From JAEUNJ01 sp052035955 (lineage in GTDB: Bacteria > Pseudomonadota > Gammaproteobacteria > Burkholderiales > Rhodocyclaceae), in assembly GCA_052035955.1 (NCBI GenBank), contig JBPOHD010000027.1, positions 62,001-126,000 of the forward strand: a stretch of 64,000 nucleotides of DNA, given 5' to 3'. The notes under the pieces are model-generated. The model ran no database searches and was not told where the DNA came from. It worked only from the letters and a program-made list of their open reading frames with translations. Below, piece by piece: positions 7,463 to 15,051 of the stretch. The number at the start of each line of letters is the position of its first letter. Positions within the stretch are counted from its first letter, which is position 1. The position numbers and the translations under genes were made by a program.

Positions 7463-7849
7463 GTCTTCTCCTCCTGCGGCCGGCGGGCGCCCCTGCCGGG
7501 GACGCCGTCCCGTGCGGACTGTTGCACCGGGCCTGGCGATCGAACCGAACCCTGCGAGCCTTTGCCTGAAGCCTGCCGGCCCTGGGGTGACCGGAAGACC
7601 ACTCGCACCTATTGATACATAAATTAATTACTCAACTATTTTTTTGTATCACTTGGCAAATGATACATCCGGCGAGATCGATCCTGTCAATATGTATCGT
7701 TTTTGCACCGCCGCATGAATCGCTTTGCGCCGTCCGCGGAATCTTCCCTTCGCCATTGCCCTTTGCCCCGGCGGCGAGGACAATGGAACCACCCGCCGAA
7801 AGGCGCGAGGCCGCTCACGCCCTGGGATGCAGGGCAAAAGGGGAAGCAC
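7463..7849. promoter_or_regulatory. Divergent regulatory region of the pad operon with four TGATACA half-sites
   Basis: This 387-bp stretch has no gene and a local AT-rich island at 7610-7700 in otherwise GC-rich DNA. The centre is a perfect inverted repeat, TGTATCA at 7645-7651 and TGATACA at 7661-7667 with a 9-bp spacer. Further half-sites lie at 7613-7620 (TGATACAT) and 7692-7698 (ATGTATC), 30-31 bp from the inner ones and arranged symmetrically. On the minus strand a consensus -35 TTGACA (7690-7685) is spaced 17 bp from TGTATC (7667-7662), which overlaps the palindrome. Binding there would block pad transcription. The regulator is not in the window. Nothing notable is seen in 7463-7604 or 7705-7849. 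Confidence 0.65.
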
Positions 7850-8326
7850 ATGCGCAAGACCATCATCGGCCGCGATTCGGGGAGCACGGCGCCGAACCTG
7901 CACGACAACTGGCTGGACCTGGACCGACTGGCGCGGGTCGAGGTCACCTCCGAAGAGCACACCCACCCGGTGGAATCGGCCCTGCTGCCGGACCATGGCG
8001 CCGGCTGGCAGGCCGCGGAACCCGGCGAGCAGGTCCTGCGCGTCCTGTTCGACGATCCCCGATCCCTGCGCCGCGTCCTGCTGGTATTCGAGGAGCGGGA
8101 ACGGGAACGCACCCAGGAATTCGTGCTCCGCTGGTCCAAGGACGGCGGACGCAGCTACCAGGACCTGGTGCGGCAGCAGTTCAATTTCAGCCCCGGCGGA
8201 TCGGTCCGCCAGGTGGAGGACTACGGCCTGGACCTGACCGGCGTCACGGGCCTCGAACTGCGCATCGTGCCGGACATCTCCCGCGGCCTCGCCCGGGCTT
8301 CGCTGGCGGCCTTGCGGCTCGCCTGA
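7850..8326 (+). CDS. Uncharacterised 158-residue protein, possibly beta-sandwich
   Basis: I recognise the sequence only as a conserved hypothetical type. It is soluble, without signal peptide or membrane segment. The alternation of hydrophobic residues in QVLRVLFDDPRSLRRVLLVFEE, LRWSKDGGRSYQ and LELRIVPD suggests a discoidin-like beta-sandwich, a fold often used for ligand binding; this is inference. The ATG at 7850 follows AGGGGA at about 7 bases. The gene diverges from the pad operon across the four-half-site region, so it may share its control. No enzymatic motif is visible. Confidence 0.7.
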   Translation: MRKTIIGRDSGSTAPNLHDNWLDLDRLARVEVTSEEHTHPVESALLPDHGAGWQAAEPGEQVLRVLFDDPRSLRRVLLVFEERERERTQEFVLRWSKDGGRSYQDLVRQQFNFSPGGSVRQVEDYGLDLTGVTGLELRIVPDISRGLARASLAALRLA

Positions 8327-8449
8327 CGACATGACCACCTCGCCATTGCCCCGCCGGACGAGCTTTCAGCCGGGGCTGCGATGCCATGGTCCGTGGCACC
8401 CCGGCGGCGACCCGCCCCGGGGTGCCGACGGTCGGGACGGAGTCCGGTC

Positions 8450-8839
8450 GTGAAGCCGGACGACTTCGGTGGCGTCCAGCGCAACGTGCTCGGCGGCCCC
8501 CTGGCCACCTGCGGCGAGCGGCCGATGACCGGGTTTTTCCGCGATGGCTGCTGCAATACCTCCGACGAGGACATCGGGCGGCACACGATCTGCATCGTCG
8601 CCACGGCGGAATTCCTGGCCTTCTCGAAGGCGCGCGGCAACGACCTGTCGACCCCGCGGCCCGAGTTCGACTTCCCGGGGGTGCAGCCCGGGCAGCGCTG
8701 GTGCCTGTGCGCCGCCCGCTGGCGCGAGGCCCTGCGTGCCGGCGCCGCCCCGCGGGTGATTCTCGCGGCCACCAACGAGGCGACCCTGAATATCGTTCCC
8801 CTCGACGACCTGAAGCCCTACGCCATCGACCTCCAGTGA
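8450..8839 (+). CDS. DUF2237 family protein
   Basis: A 129-residue protein matching the DUF2237 family, with the typical sequence run NVLGGPL, MTGFFRDGCCNT, FLAFSKARGNDLSTPRPEF and WCLCAARW. The two cysteine-containing motifs (GCCNT and WCLC) are strongly conserved in the family and suggest metal or redox chemistry, but no function is established. The GTG at 8450 is preferred because the conserved domain starts about 12 residues later and GGACGGAG lies just upstream; an ATG at 8381 would add an unconserved arginine-rich extension. It lies 123 bp after the preceding gene on the same strand. Confidence 0.85.
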   Translation: MKPDDFGGVQRNVLGGPLATCGERPMTGFFRDGCCNTSDEDIGRHTICIVATAEFLAFSKARGNDLSTPRPEFDFPGVQPGQRWCLCAARWREALRAGAAPRVILAATNEATLNIVPLDDLKPYAIDLQ

Positions 8840-8899
8840 GGTCCCGCGTGGCGGAGGCGGCAATTACGGGGCCGAGGCGGGAAATAAAACGGCTTTCAT

Positions 8900-8928
8900 T
8901 TGCAATCCCGGCCGAATCCGGGCATAGT
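8900..8928 (+). promoter_or_regulatory. Likely sigma-70 promoter of the cold-shock gene, with a long 5' leader
   Basis: TTGCAA at 8900-8905 and CATAGT at 8923-8928 are spaced by 17 bp, close to the housekeeping consensus. Transcription would start near 8935, giving a leader of about 140 nt before the ATG at 9075. Long leaders are usual for cspA-type genes, where they act in temperature-dependent mRNA stability. The end of the leader is AT-rich (TTTATTTTTTCTTAAG) and contains the ribosome binding site. The remainder of 8840-9074 shows no gene. Confidence 0.55.
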
Positions 8929-9074
8929 GTCTGGCGCGCGTTGTTCAAGCAGTGGTCGTCTGGTTCGGCATTCCCTCGTTTTTCCGGCATTCCCTCCCTT
9001 CATTACCTCGCAGTCTTGATCTTCGCCCACCGGGGCAAGCCCCACTTTTATTTTTTCTTAAGAGGTTTCAAGAC

Positions 9075-9281
9075 ATGGCAACAGGTACCGTGAAGTGGTT
9101 CAACGATTCCAAGGGTTTCGGTTTCATCAGCCCCGAGGCCGGCGGCGACGATCTTTTCGCCCATTTCTCCGCGATTCAGGGCCAGGGTTTCAAGACCCTG
9201 AAGGAAGGCCAGCGGGTCACCTTCGACGTCACCACCGGCCCCAAGGGCCAGCAGGCGTCCAACATCCGCCCCCTGGACTGA
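9075..9281 (+). CDS. Cold-shock protein, CspA family
   Basis: A 68-residue single cold-shock domain. The RNA-binding motifs are intact: KGFGFI (RNP1, residues about 16-21) and DLFAHF (RNP2, residues about 31-36). Such proteins bind single-stranded RNA and DNA and melt mRNA structure after cold shock or during fast growth. The gene has its own predicted promoter and a leader of about 140 nt. It is followed by a translation initiation factor gene on the same strand. The exact paralogue letter cannot be assigned from sequence. Confidence 0.95.
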   Translation: MATGTVKWFNDSKGFGFISPEAGGDDLFAHFSAIQGQGFKTLKEGQRVTFDVTTGPKGQQASNIRPLD

Positions 9282-9290
9282 GCATCACCC

Positions 9291-9349
9291 CGGCATGGCG
9301 GAAACGCCATGCCGTCCCCAGAGGCATGCCGACCGCCTGATGGTCGGCA
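9291..9349 (+). other. Two consecutive RNA hairpins after the cold-shock gene
   Basis: The first is a perfect 10-bp stem, CGGCATGGCG and CGCCATGCCG (9291-9314), closed by a GAAA tetraloop. The second is an 8-bp stem, TGCCGACC and GGTCGGCA (9327-9349), with a 7-base loop. Neither is followed by a T-run, so they may protect the csp mRNA 3' end or partly attenuate read-through into infA rather than act as classical terminators. Confidence 0.5.
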
Positions 9350-9462
9350 GCACGCCTCCCGGGATTGCCCCGGCAGCCGCCGGGCCCGTCCCCCACCACC
9401 GCCCTTCCGGCGGATCGCCCCGGCGATCCACGGCGGGTTCGATTTTTTCCGGAGACAGGGCC

Positions 9463-9723
9463 ATGGCCAAGGAAGAACTGCTGGAAATGCAAGGCGTCGT
9501 CGACGAGGTCCTCCCCGACTCGCGATTCCGCGTCACCCTCGAAAACGGGCACAGCCTGGTCGCCTATACGGCCGGGAAGATGCGCAAGCATCACATCCGC
9601 ATCCTCGCCGGGGACAAGGTGTCCCTGGAGATTTCCCCCTACGACCTCGGCAAGGGACGCATCACCTTCCGCCACCTGGAGGGTCGCGGTCCCATGCCCG
9701 CCCAACAGCGGCGCCGGCACTGA
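9463..9723 (+). CDS. infA: Translation initiation factor IF-1, cold-shock-linked copy
   Basis: An 86-residue S1/OB-fold protein with the IF-1 signature through residues 5-70: LLEMQGVVDEVLPDSRFRVTLENGH and GKMRKHHIRILAGDKVSLEISPYD. IF-1 occupies the ribosomal A site and helps IF-2 and IF-3 select the initiator tRNA. It is longer than the usual 72 residues because of a basic tail (GPMPAQQRRRH). Betaproteobacteria often carry a second infA near a csp gene, and this looks like that copy rather than the one in the ribosomal protein operon. A methyltransferase gene starts 4 bp after its stop. Confidence 0.93.
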   Translation: MAKEELLEMQGVVDEVLPDSRFRVTLENGHSLVAYTAGKMRKHHIRILAGDKVSLEISPYDLGKGRITFRHLEGRGPMPAQQRRRH

Positions 9724-9727
9724 CCGG

Positions 9728-10390
9728 ATGCCCGGTTATCGGGTGAGGTTCCAGAGCGTCGCCATCGACGGTGGCGCCGCACTGGAGATCCGATCCCTGC
9801 TGGACCGCCAGCAATACGCGGACCCGGACGGGGCGGCCGAGGCCGCCGGCATATCGCCGGCCTGCTGGCCCCTGTTCGGACTTGTCTGGCCCTCGGCGGA
9901 GAAGCTGGCCGACTTGATGCAGGGCCTGCAGTTCGGCTCGCGGCGCATCCTCGAGATCGGCTGCGGCCTCGGGCTGGCCAGCCTGGTCCTGCACCGTCGC
10001 CGGGGCGACATCACCGCCAGCGACTGCCACCCCCTGGCCGGCGCCTTCCTGGACGCCAACCTGCGCCTGAACGGCCTGCCGGCCATGAAATACCGCAACG
10101 GCAACTGGGGCCGCCCCAATCCGTCCCTGGGCGAGTTCGACCTGTTCGTCGGCAGCGACATCCTCTACGAGCGCGACCATCCCGCCCAACTCGCCGACTT
10201 CGTCCAGAGCCACGCCGCCCCGGCGGCCGAGGTGATGATCGTCGATCCCAACCGCGGCAACCGCTCCGGCTTCACCCGCTGCATGCGCGAACTGGGATTC
10301 TCCCTGGACGAGACGGCCATCGAAGCGCCGCTGTCCAATGGCGACCCTTACCGGGGCCGCCTGCTCCACTACCGGCGCGCCGGCGCCTGA
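9728..10390 (+). CDS. Class I SAM methyltransferase, lysine-methyltransferase (METTL21) like
   Basis: A 220-residue protein with a Rossmann-type methyltransferase core. Motif I is ILEIGCGLGLASLVL (residues about 75-89), the acidic post-I motif is ITASDCHP, and SDILYE near residue 143 resembles the (D/E)xx(Y/F) motif of seven-beta-strand protein lysine methyltransferases. The N-terminal FGLVWPSAEKLADLM also fits that family. It lies 4 bp after infA, so the two are almost certainly cotranscribed. IF-1 or the cold-shock protein, both lysine-rich RNA-binding proteins, are attractive substrates, but this is inference. A small-molecule substrate is not excluded. Confidence 0.8.
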   Translation: MPGYRVRFQSVAIDGGAALEIRSLLDRQQYADPDGAAEAAGISPACWPLFGLVWPSAEKLADLMQGLQFGSRRILEIGCGLGLASLVLHRRRGDITASDCHPLAGAFLDANLRLNGLPAMKYRNGNWGRPNPSLGEFDLFVGSDILYERDHPAQLADFVQSHAAPAAEVMIVDPNRGNRSGFTRCMRELGFSLDETAIEAPLSNGDPYRGRLLHYRRAGA

Positions 10391-10492
10391 TCTGCCGGGC
10401 CGGGCGACGCCCAATCCCTCCTCCCTGGCTTCGCTGCGGCGGTCACCCATCGGCACCAAGGGCAGGTTCGGCCGCTTCTGCCCCCCCGACTC

Positions 10493-13400
10493 CTAGCTAC
10501 CCCGCCCCACCCCGGCCGCGGCATCCTCCGACGCCTTGACCCCCATGCCTTCCGGCAACCGCCGTCGCACGGCCCCGATCGCATCGTCCACGAAGGTGAA
10601 GACCACCGGGATCACCAGCAGGCTGAGGAAGGTGGACGTGATGAGGCCGCCGATGACGACGATGGCCATGGGCGCCCGGAAGCTGGGGTCGGTGCCCAGG
10701 CCGATGGCGATGGGCAGCATGCCGGCGCCCATGGCCACTGTCGTCATGACGATGGGCCGGGCCCGCTTGCGGCAGGCGTCCAGCAACGCGTCGGCGCGGC
10801 TGAAGTCGGTTTCGCCGGCGTGGTTGCGGCGGGCGATGATGACGTAATCGATGAGCAGGATGGAATTCTTGGTGGCGATGCCCATCAGCATGATGAGCCC
10901 GATCATGGACGGCATCGACAGTGCCGTGCCGCTCAGGAACAGGGCCAGGAAGGCGCCCGGCACCGAGAGCACCAGGGCGGCGAGGATGGTTGCCGGCTGG
11001 ACGAAGTCGCGGAAGAGCAGCACCAGCACCACATAGATGCAGGCGACGCCGGTCAGCATGGCCAGCGCGAAGCTCTCGAACAGTTCGGCCATGGCCTCGG
11101 CGTCGCCGACGGTCGATTGGATGATGCCCGGCGGGAGGTTCTTCAGGCTCGGCAGGGCCAGGGCCTGGCGCTCGACGTCGCCCAGGGGCTGCTGGTTCAG
11201 CTCGATGACGAAGTTCACGTTGCGCAGGCGGTCGTAGCGGTCGATCTCGGCCGGCCCGCCCTCGAGCGTCAGGGTCGCCACCTGCCCCAGCATCACCGGC
11301 CCCCGCTTGCCGGGCACCGGCAGGCGCTCCAGGAGCGAGAGGTCCTGGCGCGCCTCGGGGGGCAGCTTGACGACGATGGGCACCTGCCGTTGGGGGAGAT
11401 TGAGTTTCGCCAGCCCCTGGTCGTAATCGCCGGCGGTGGCGATGCGCAGCACGTCGGCGATGGCCGCCGAGGTGACGCCCAGATCGGCGGCCTTGGCGAA
11501 GTCTGGCCGCACCACGAGTTCCGGCCTCACCAGGCTTGCCGTCGTGGTGACGCTGCCTATGCCCGGGATGGTGCGCAATTCCCGCTCCACCTGCCGCGCA
11601 TGCTCGGCCAGCAGCGGGCCATTCTCGCTGGCCAGCACCAGCACGTACTTCTCGCTCGAACCGCCGAAACTGACCTTGATCTGGACACCGGGGAGGACGC
11701 CCAGGGCCTCCCGCAGCTCGCTCTCGACGGCCTGCTTCTTCACGCCGCCCCGCTCGGCGCGAGGTGTCATGTTGATCGTCAGGGTGGCCTTGCGCACTTC
11801 CGCCGCCCCTTGGGGGATGAAGGGGTCGCTACCGGAGGCGCCACCGCCGATGGCCGTGTAGACCATCCGCACATGCGGGTTCTTCTCGACAATCCGGCGC
11901 GCCGCTTCCGCGGCGGCGAAGGTCTCCCCGAACGTGCTGCCCGGGGGCAGCGACAGGTAGACCTGGGTCTGGGAAAGGTCGTCGGGCGGCAGGAAGCCGG
12001 TCGGCAGCAGGGGCACCAGGGCAAAGGAACCGAAGAAGAACACGACGGTCGCCACCAGCGTCCTCAGCCGGTGGCGCAGGCACCAGGCCGCCATCCGCAG
12101 GTAGAGGGCGAGCCAGGACGGTTCGACGTAGGCCTTGTCCGGCGGTCGCAGCGTATAGGCGGCCATCATGGGCGTCAGCATCCGCGCCACGGCCAGCGAG
12201 AAGAAGACGGCGATGGCGGCGGTCCAGCCGAATTGCACGAAGAACTTGCCTGCCACGCCGCCCATGAAGGCCGTGGGCAGGAAGACGGCAATCAGGGTGA
12301 AAGTGGTGGCGATCACTGCCAGGCCAATCTCGTCGGCCGCCTCCATGGCCGCCACGTAGGGTGCCTTGCCCATGCGCAGGTGCCGCATGATGTTCTCGAT
12401 CTCGACGATGGCGTCGTCCACGAGGATGCCGACCACCAGCGACAGGGAGAGCAGGGTCACCACGTTGATGGTGAAATCCATCAGGTGCATGGCGGCAAAG
12501 GCGGGGATCACCGAGAGGGGCAGGGCCGTCGCCGAGACGACGGTCGCCCGGAAGTCGCGCAGGAACAGCCAGACGACGATGACGGCCAGGATCGCCCCTT
12601 CGATCAGCAGGGCCATGGAGCCCTCGTAGTTCTCCTGCACCGGATCGACGAAGTTGAAGGCCTCGGTGACGGTGACATGGGGATGGTCGGCCTTGAGCTG
12701 CTTCAGCGCCGCACCGACCGCGGCCGCCACCTGCACCTCGCCGGCGCCGCGGCTGCGGGTGATCTCGAAACCGACCACGGGGGCACCATTGAGCAAGGCG
12801 GCCGAACGCTGCTCGGCGACCGTGTCCGTGACGGTCGCGAGCTGGTCCAGGCGCACCCGGCGGCCGTCGGACAGCACGATGTCCATGGCCGCCAGTTCAT
12901 CGACGCTCTTCACGGTGGCGACGGTCCGCACCGACTGCTCGGCGCCCCCCACGTCGGCACGGCCGCCGGAGGCTTCCTGCTGGATCTGGCGCAACTGCCG
13001 GGAGATGTCCGAGGCCGTCGCGCGCAGTGCGAGCAGGCGTGCCGGATCCGGTTCGACCCGTAGCTGCCGGGTGACGCCGCCCACTCGGGCGACGCCAGCG
13101 ACTCCGCGCACGCTGAGCAGTGACTTGGTCACCGTGTTATCGACGAACCAGGACAGGGCCTCGTCGTCCAGACGGCTGGATGACACGGTGTAGGTGAGGA
13201 TCGGCGAGCCGGCCACGTTCATTCGCGCGATGACCGGGTCGAGGAGGTCGCCAGGCATGTCGGCTCGGACGCGGGAGACGGCGTCCCGCACGTCGTCCAC
13301 CGCCTCCTGCGTCGGTTTCTCGATGCGAAACTCGACGGTCACCGTCGCCGTTCCATCCTGGACCTTGGTGTAGATGTGCTTGATGCCCTGCACCGTGGCG

Positions 13401-13615
13401 ATGGAGTTCTCCAGCTTGCGCGCAACCTCCGTCTCCATCTGCGAGGGCGCTGCTCCCGGCAGGGTGGCCGTGACGATCACCGTCGGCAGGTCGATGTCCG
13501 GGAACTGCTGGATCTTCATGGCCCGGAAGGACAGGATGCCACCCAGGGTCAGCATGGCGAAGATCAGGATCGCCGGGATCGGCGTCCGGATCGACCAGGA
13601 GGAAACGTTGATCAC
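10493..13615 (-). CDS. RND efflux pump inner-membrane permease (HAE1/AcrB-like)
   Basis: A 1040-residue resistance-nodulation-division transporter with the standard layout: one N-terminal membrane helix, a large periplasmic loop, a six-helix bundle, a second periplasmic loop and five final helices. The proton-relay residues are present as the aspartate pair in VGILVDDAIVEIEN (TM4) and the lysine in GIATKNSILLIDY (TM10). It would pump hydrophobic compounds outwards using the proton gradient. The GTG at 13615 overlaps the stop of the adaptor gene (GTGA), so the two subunits are coupled. No outer-membrane channel gene is adjacent. The substrate is unknown. Confidence 0.93.
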   Translation of the reverse strand: MINVSSWSIRTPIPAILIFAMLTLGGILSFRAMKIQQFPDIDLPTVIVTATLPGAAPSQMETEVARKLENSIATVQGIKHIYTKVQDGTATVTVEFRIEKPTQEAVDDVRDAVSRVRADMPGDLLDPVIARMNVAGSPILTYTVSSSRLDDEALSWFVDNTVTKSLLSVRGVAGVARVGGVTRQLRVEPDPARLLALRATASDISRQLRQIQQEASGGRADVGGAEQSVRTVATVKSVDELAAMDIVLSDGRRVRLDQLATVTDTVAEQRSAALLNGAPVVGFEITRSRGAGEVQVAAAVGAALKQLKADHPHVTVTEAFNFVDPVQENYEGSMALLIEGAILAVIVVWLFLRDFRATVVSATALPLSVIPAFAAMHLMDFTINVVTLLSLSLVVGILVDDAIVEIENIMRHLRMGKAPYVAAMEAADEIGLAVIATTFTLIAVFLPTAFMGGVAGKFFVQFGWTAAIAVFFSLAVARMLTPMMAAYTLRPPDKAYVEPSWLALYLRMAAWCLRHRLRTLVATVVFFFGSFALVPLLPTGFLPPDDLSQTQVYLSLPPGSTFGETFAAAEAARRIVEKNPHVRMVYTAIGGGASGSDPFIPQGAAEVRKATLTINMTPRAERGGVKKQAVESELREALGVLPGVQIKVSFGGSSEKYVLVLASENGPLLAEHARQVERELRTIPGIGSVTTTASLVRPELVVRPDFAKAADLGVTSAAIADVLRIATAGDYDQGLAKLNLPQRQVPIVVKLPPEARQDLSLLERLPVPGKRGPVMLGQVATLTLEGGPAEIDRYDRLRNVNFVIELNQQPLGDVERQALALPSLKNLPPGIIQSTVGDAEAMAELFESFALAMLTGVACIYVVLVLLFRDFVQPATILAALVLSVPGAFLALFLSGTALSMPSMIGLIMLMGIATKNSILLIDYVIIARRNHAGETDFSRADALLDACRKRARPIVMTTVAMGAGMLPIAIGLGTDPSFRAPMAIVVIGGLITSTFLSLLVIPVVFTFVDDAIGAVRRRLPEGMGVKASEDAAAGVGRGS

Positions 13616-14784
13616 GGCGCCACGACCAAGCGCACCAGATCGCCGTCGGCGAGGAAGCCGGCCCCGGTCGCCACCACCTTCGCGCCGGCATCGAGGCCTC
13701 CGGTGATCTCGACCCGTTCGCCCGCCCGGCGGCCGACCGTCACCTTGCTCTGGACCACCCGGACGAGACCGTCGCCGGCCGCCTTCCCGCCCTCGTCGAT
13801 GCGGAACACGTAGGCGAAGCCCTCGCGCAGTACCACCGCGCCCTGGGGCAAGGTCAGGGCCGGACTCCGGCCCAGTTCGAACTCGCCGCGGGCGAACATG
13901 CCGGCCCGCAGGACGCCGGCTGCGGAAGCCGGCAGATCCACGTAGACGATGGCATTGCGGGTCTGGGGATCGACCGTCGGCGCCGAGATCCGGACGGTGC
14001 CGCGCACCTTGGCGCCGGCCGGGCTGGTCAGCACTGCCGCGGCGCCGGGCGGGATACGCACCAGTTCCGCCGCCGTAACCTCGGCGCGCCATTCGAGCCG
14101 GCCGCCGCGAATCAGCCGGAAGAGTTCCTGGCCGGGCACGGTGAGCGACCCTGCGGTGGCCGCGCGGGCCGAAATCACCCCGTCATCGGGTGCCACGATG
14201 CGCGTGTAGGACAGCCGCAATTCCACGGCGCGGACCCGGGCGCGCGTTGCCTCGGCGCGGGCGGTGGCGGTCTGCTCGGCCGTCAGGTACTGACCGGCCT
14301 GCTGGACACTGTAGAAGCGCTTGGCCACCAGCTCCCTGGCCCGTTCCGCGTTGGCCTTCGCCTCTTCCAACACGGCCCGGGCCTCGGCGGCGGCGGCCTT
14401 CGCCTCCGCCAGGTCCGCGACCAGGCTCTCGTCCGCAATGCGGGCGAGCAGGTCGCCCTTGCGCACTGGATCGCCGACGTTCACCCTGACCTCGGCCAGG
14501 CGGTAGTTGGCCACCTCGGCGCCGATCACGGCTTCCTGCCAAGCCGCCACGTTGCCGGCCGCCGGCAACAGGCGAGGCCATTCCGCCTGCTCGGGCGTCG
14601 TGGCGGTGACGGTGAGGGCCGGCTTGGCCGGTTGCCCGGACGCCCCTGCGGCTGGCGATACGGCCGCCCTGTCCTTCCCTTCGCCGCAGCCGCCCACGAG
14701 GACGCCGAAGGCAAGGAGCAGGAAGACGAGTGGCAGAGCAGCCGCGCTGCGGCGCGAAGCGGATGATGGGGGAAGTGCTTTCAT
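13612..14784 (-). CDS. RND efflux periplasmic adaptor (membrane fusion) lipoprotein
   Basis: A 390-residue HlyD/AcrA-type adaptor. The N-terminus is a lipoprotein signal with a lipobox around LVGGC (cysteine near residue 33). A lipoyl-like half motif (VGDPVRKGDLLARI), an alanine-rich coiled-coil hairpin (residues about 120-185), a second lipoyl half (IVAPDDGVISA) and the beta-barrel and membrane-proximal domains follow. It bridges the RND permease to an outer-membrane channel. It lies 267 bp downstream of the hybrid kinase gene on the same strand; that spacer shows no clear gene or terminator. Its last bases overlap the permease start. Confidence 0.92.
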   Translation of the reverse strand: MKALPPSSASRRSAAALPLVFLLLAFGVLVGGCGEGKDRAAVSPAAGASGQPAKPALTVTATTPEQAEWPRLLPAAGNVAAWQEAVIGAEVANYRLAEVRVNVGDPVRKGDLLARIADESLVADLAEAKAAAAEARAVLEEAKANAERARELVAKRFYSVQQAGQYLTAEQTATARAEATRARVRAVELRLSYTRIVAPDDGVISARAATAGSLTVPGQELFRLIRGGRLEWRAEVTAAELVRIPPGAAAVLTSPAGAKVRGTVRISAPTVDPQTRNAIVYVDLPASAAGVLRAGMFARGEFELGRSPALTLPQGAVVLREGFAYVFRIDEGGKAAGDGLVRVVQSKVTVGRRAGERVEITGGLDAGAKVVATGAGFLADGDLVRLVVAP

Positions 14785-15051
14785 TGTTCTTCGGTTCCGT
14801 CCCGCCCGGGGTCGAACGGCGCGATGCCATGGACAAGGCTGGCATTATCCCTCGCCGATTGCGGGCCGGGGCGTTGCGGGCGCGCCGGCCGGCGCCGAGG
14901 GTCCTCCGAATCCGACACGAGCGGTCGCAGGGGGTGGTATCCGTTCCCTCCCGCATCCGACCGCGAGGCAGGGCGCCCGAGGCCCATGATCCTTCGCGGA
15001 TGGCCGGCGGCTAAGGTTCCGACGGGCGACTCGCCCCTCCGTCCGGCCCCC

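Noticed and set aside
7611..7670. FNR/Anr box in the pad promoter
   Set aside because: TTGAT is present, but no ATCAA lies at the required 4-bp spacing; the repeated half-site is TGATACA instead.
7703..7849. Longer N-terminus for the 7850 gene starting at ATG 7703
   Set aside because: The extension is arginine/proline-rich without conserved character, while ATG 7850 has a good ribosome binding site and begins the conserved-looking MRKTIIG.
9412..9450. Terminator before infA (8-bp stem followed by T6)
   Set aside because: The T-run begins 13 bases after the stem instead of directly, and the T-run is next to the infA ribosome binding site, so it is not a convincing terminator.
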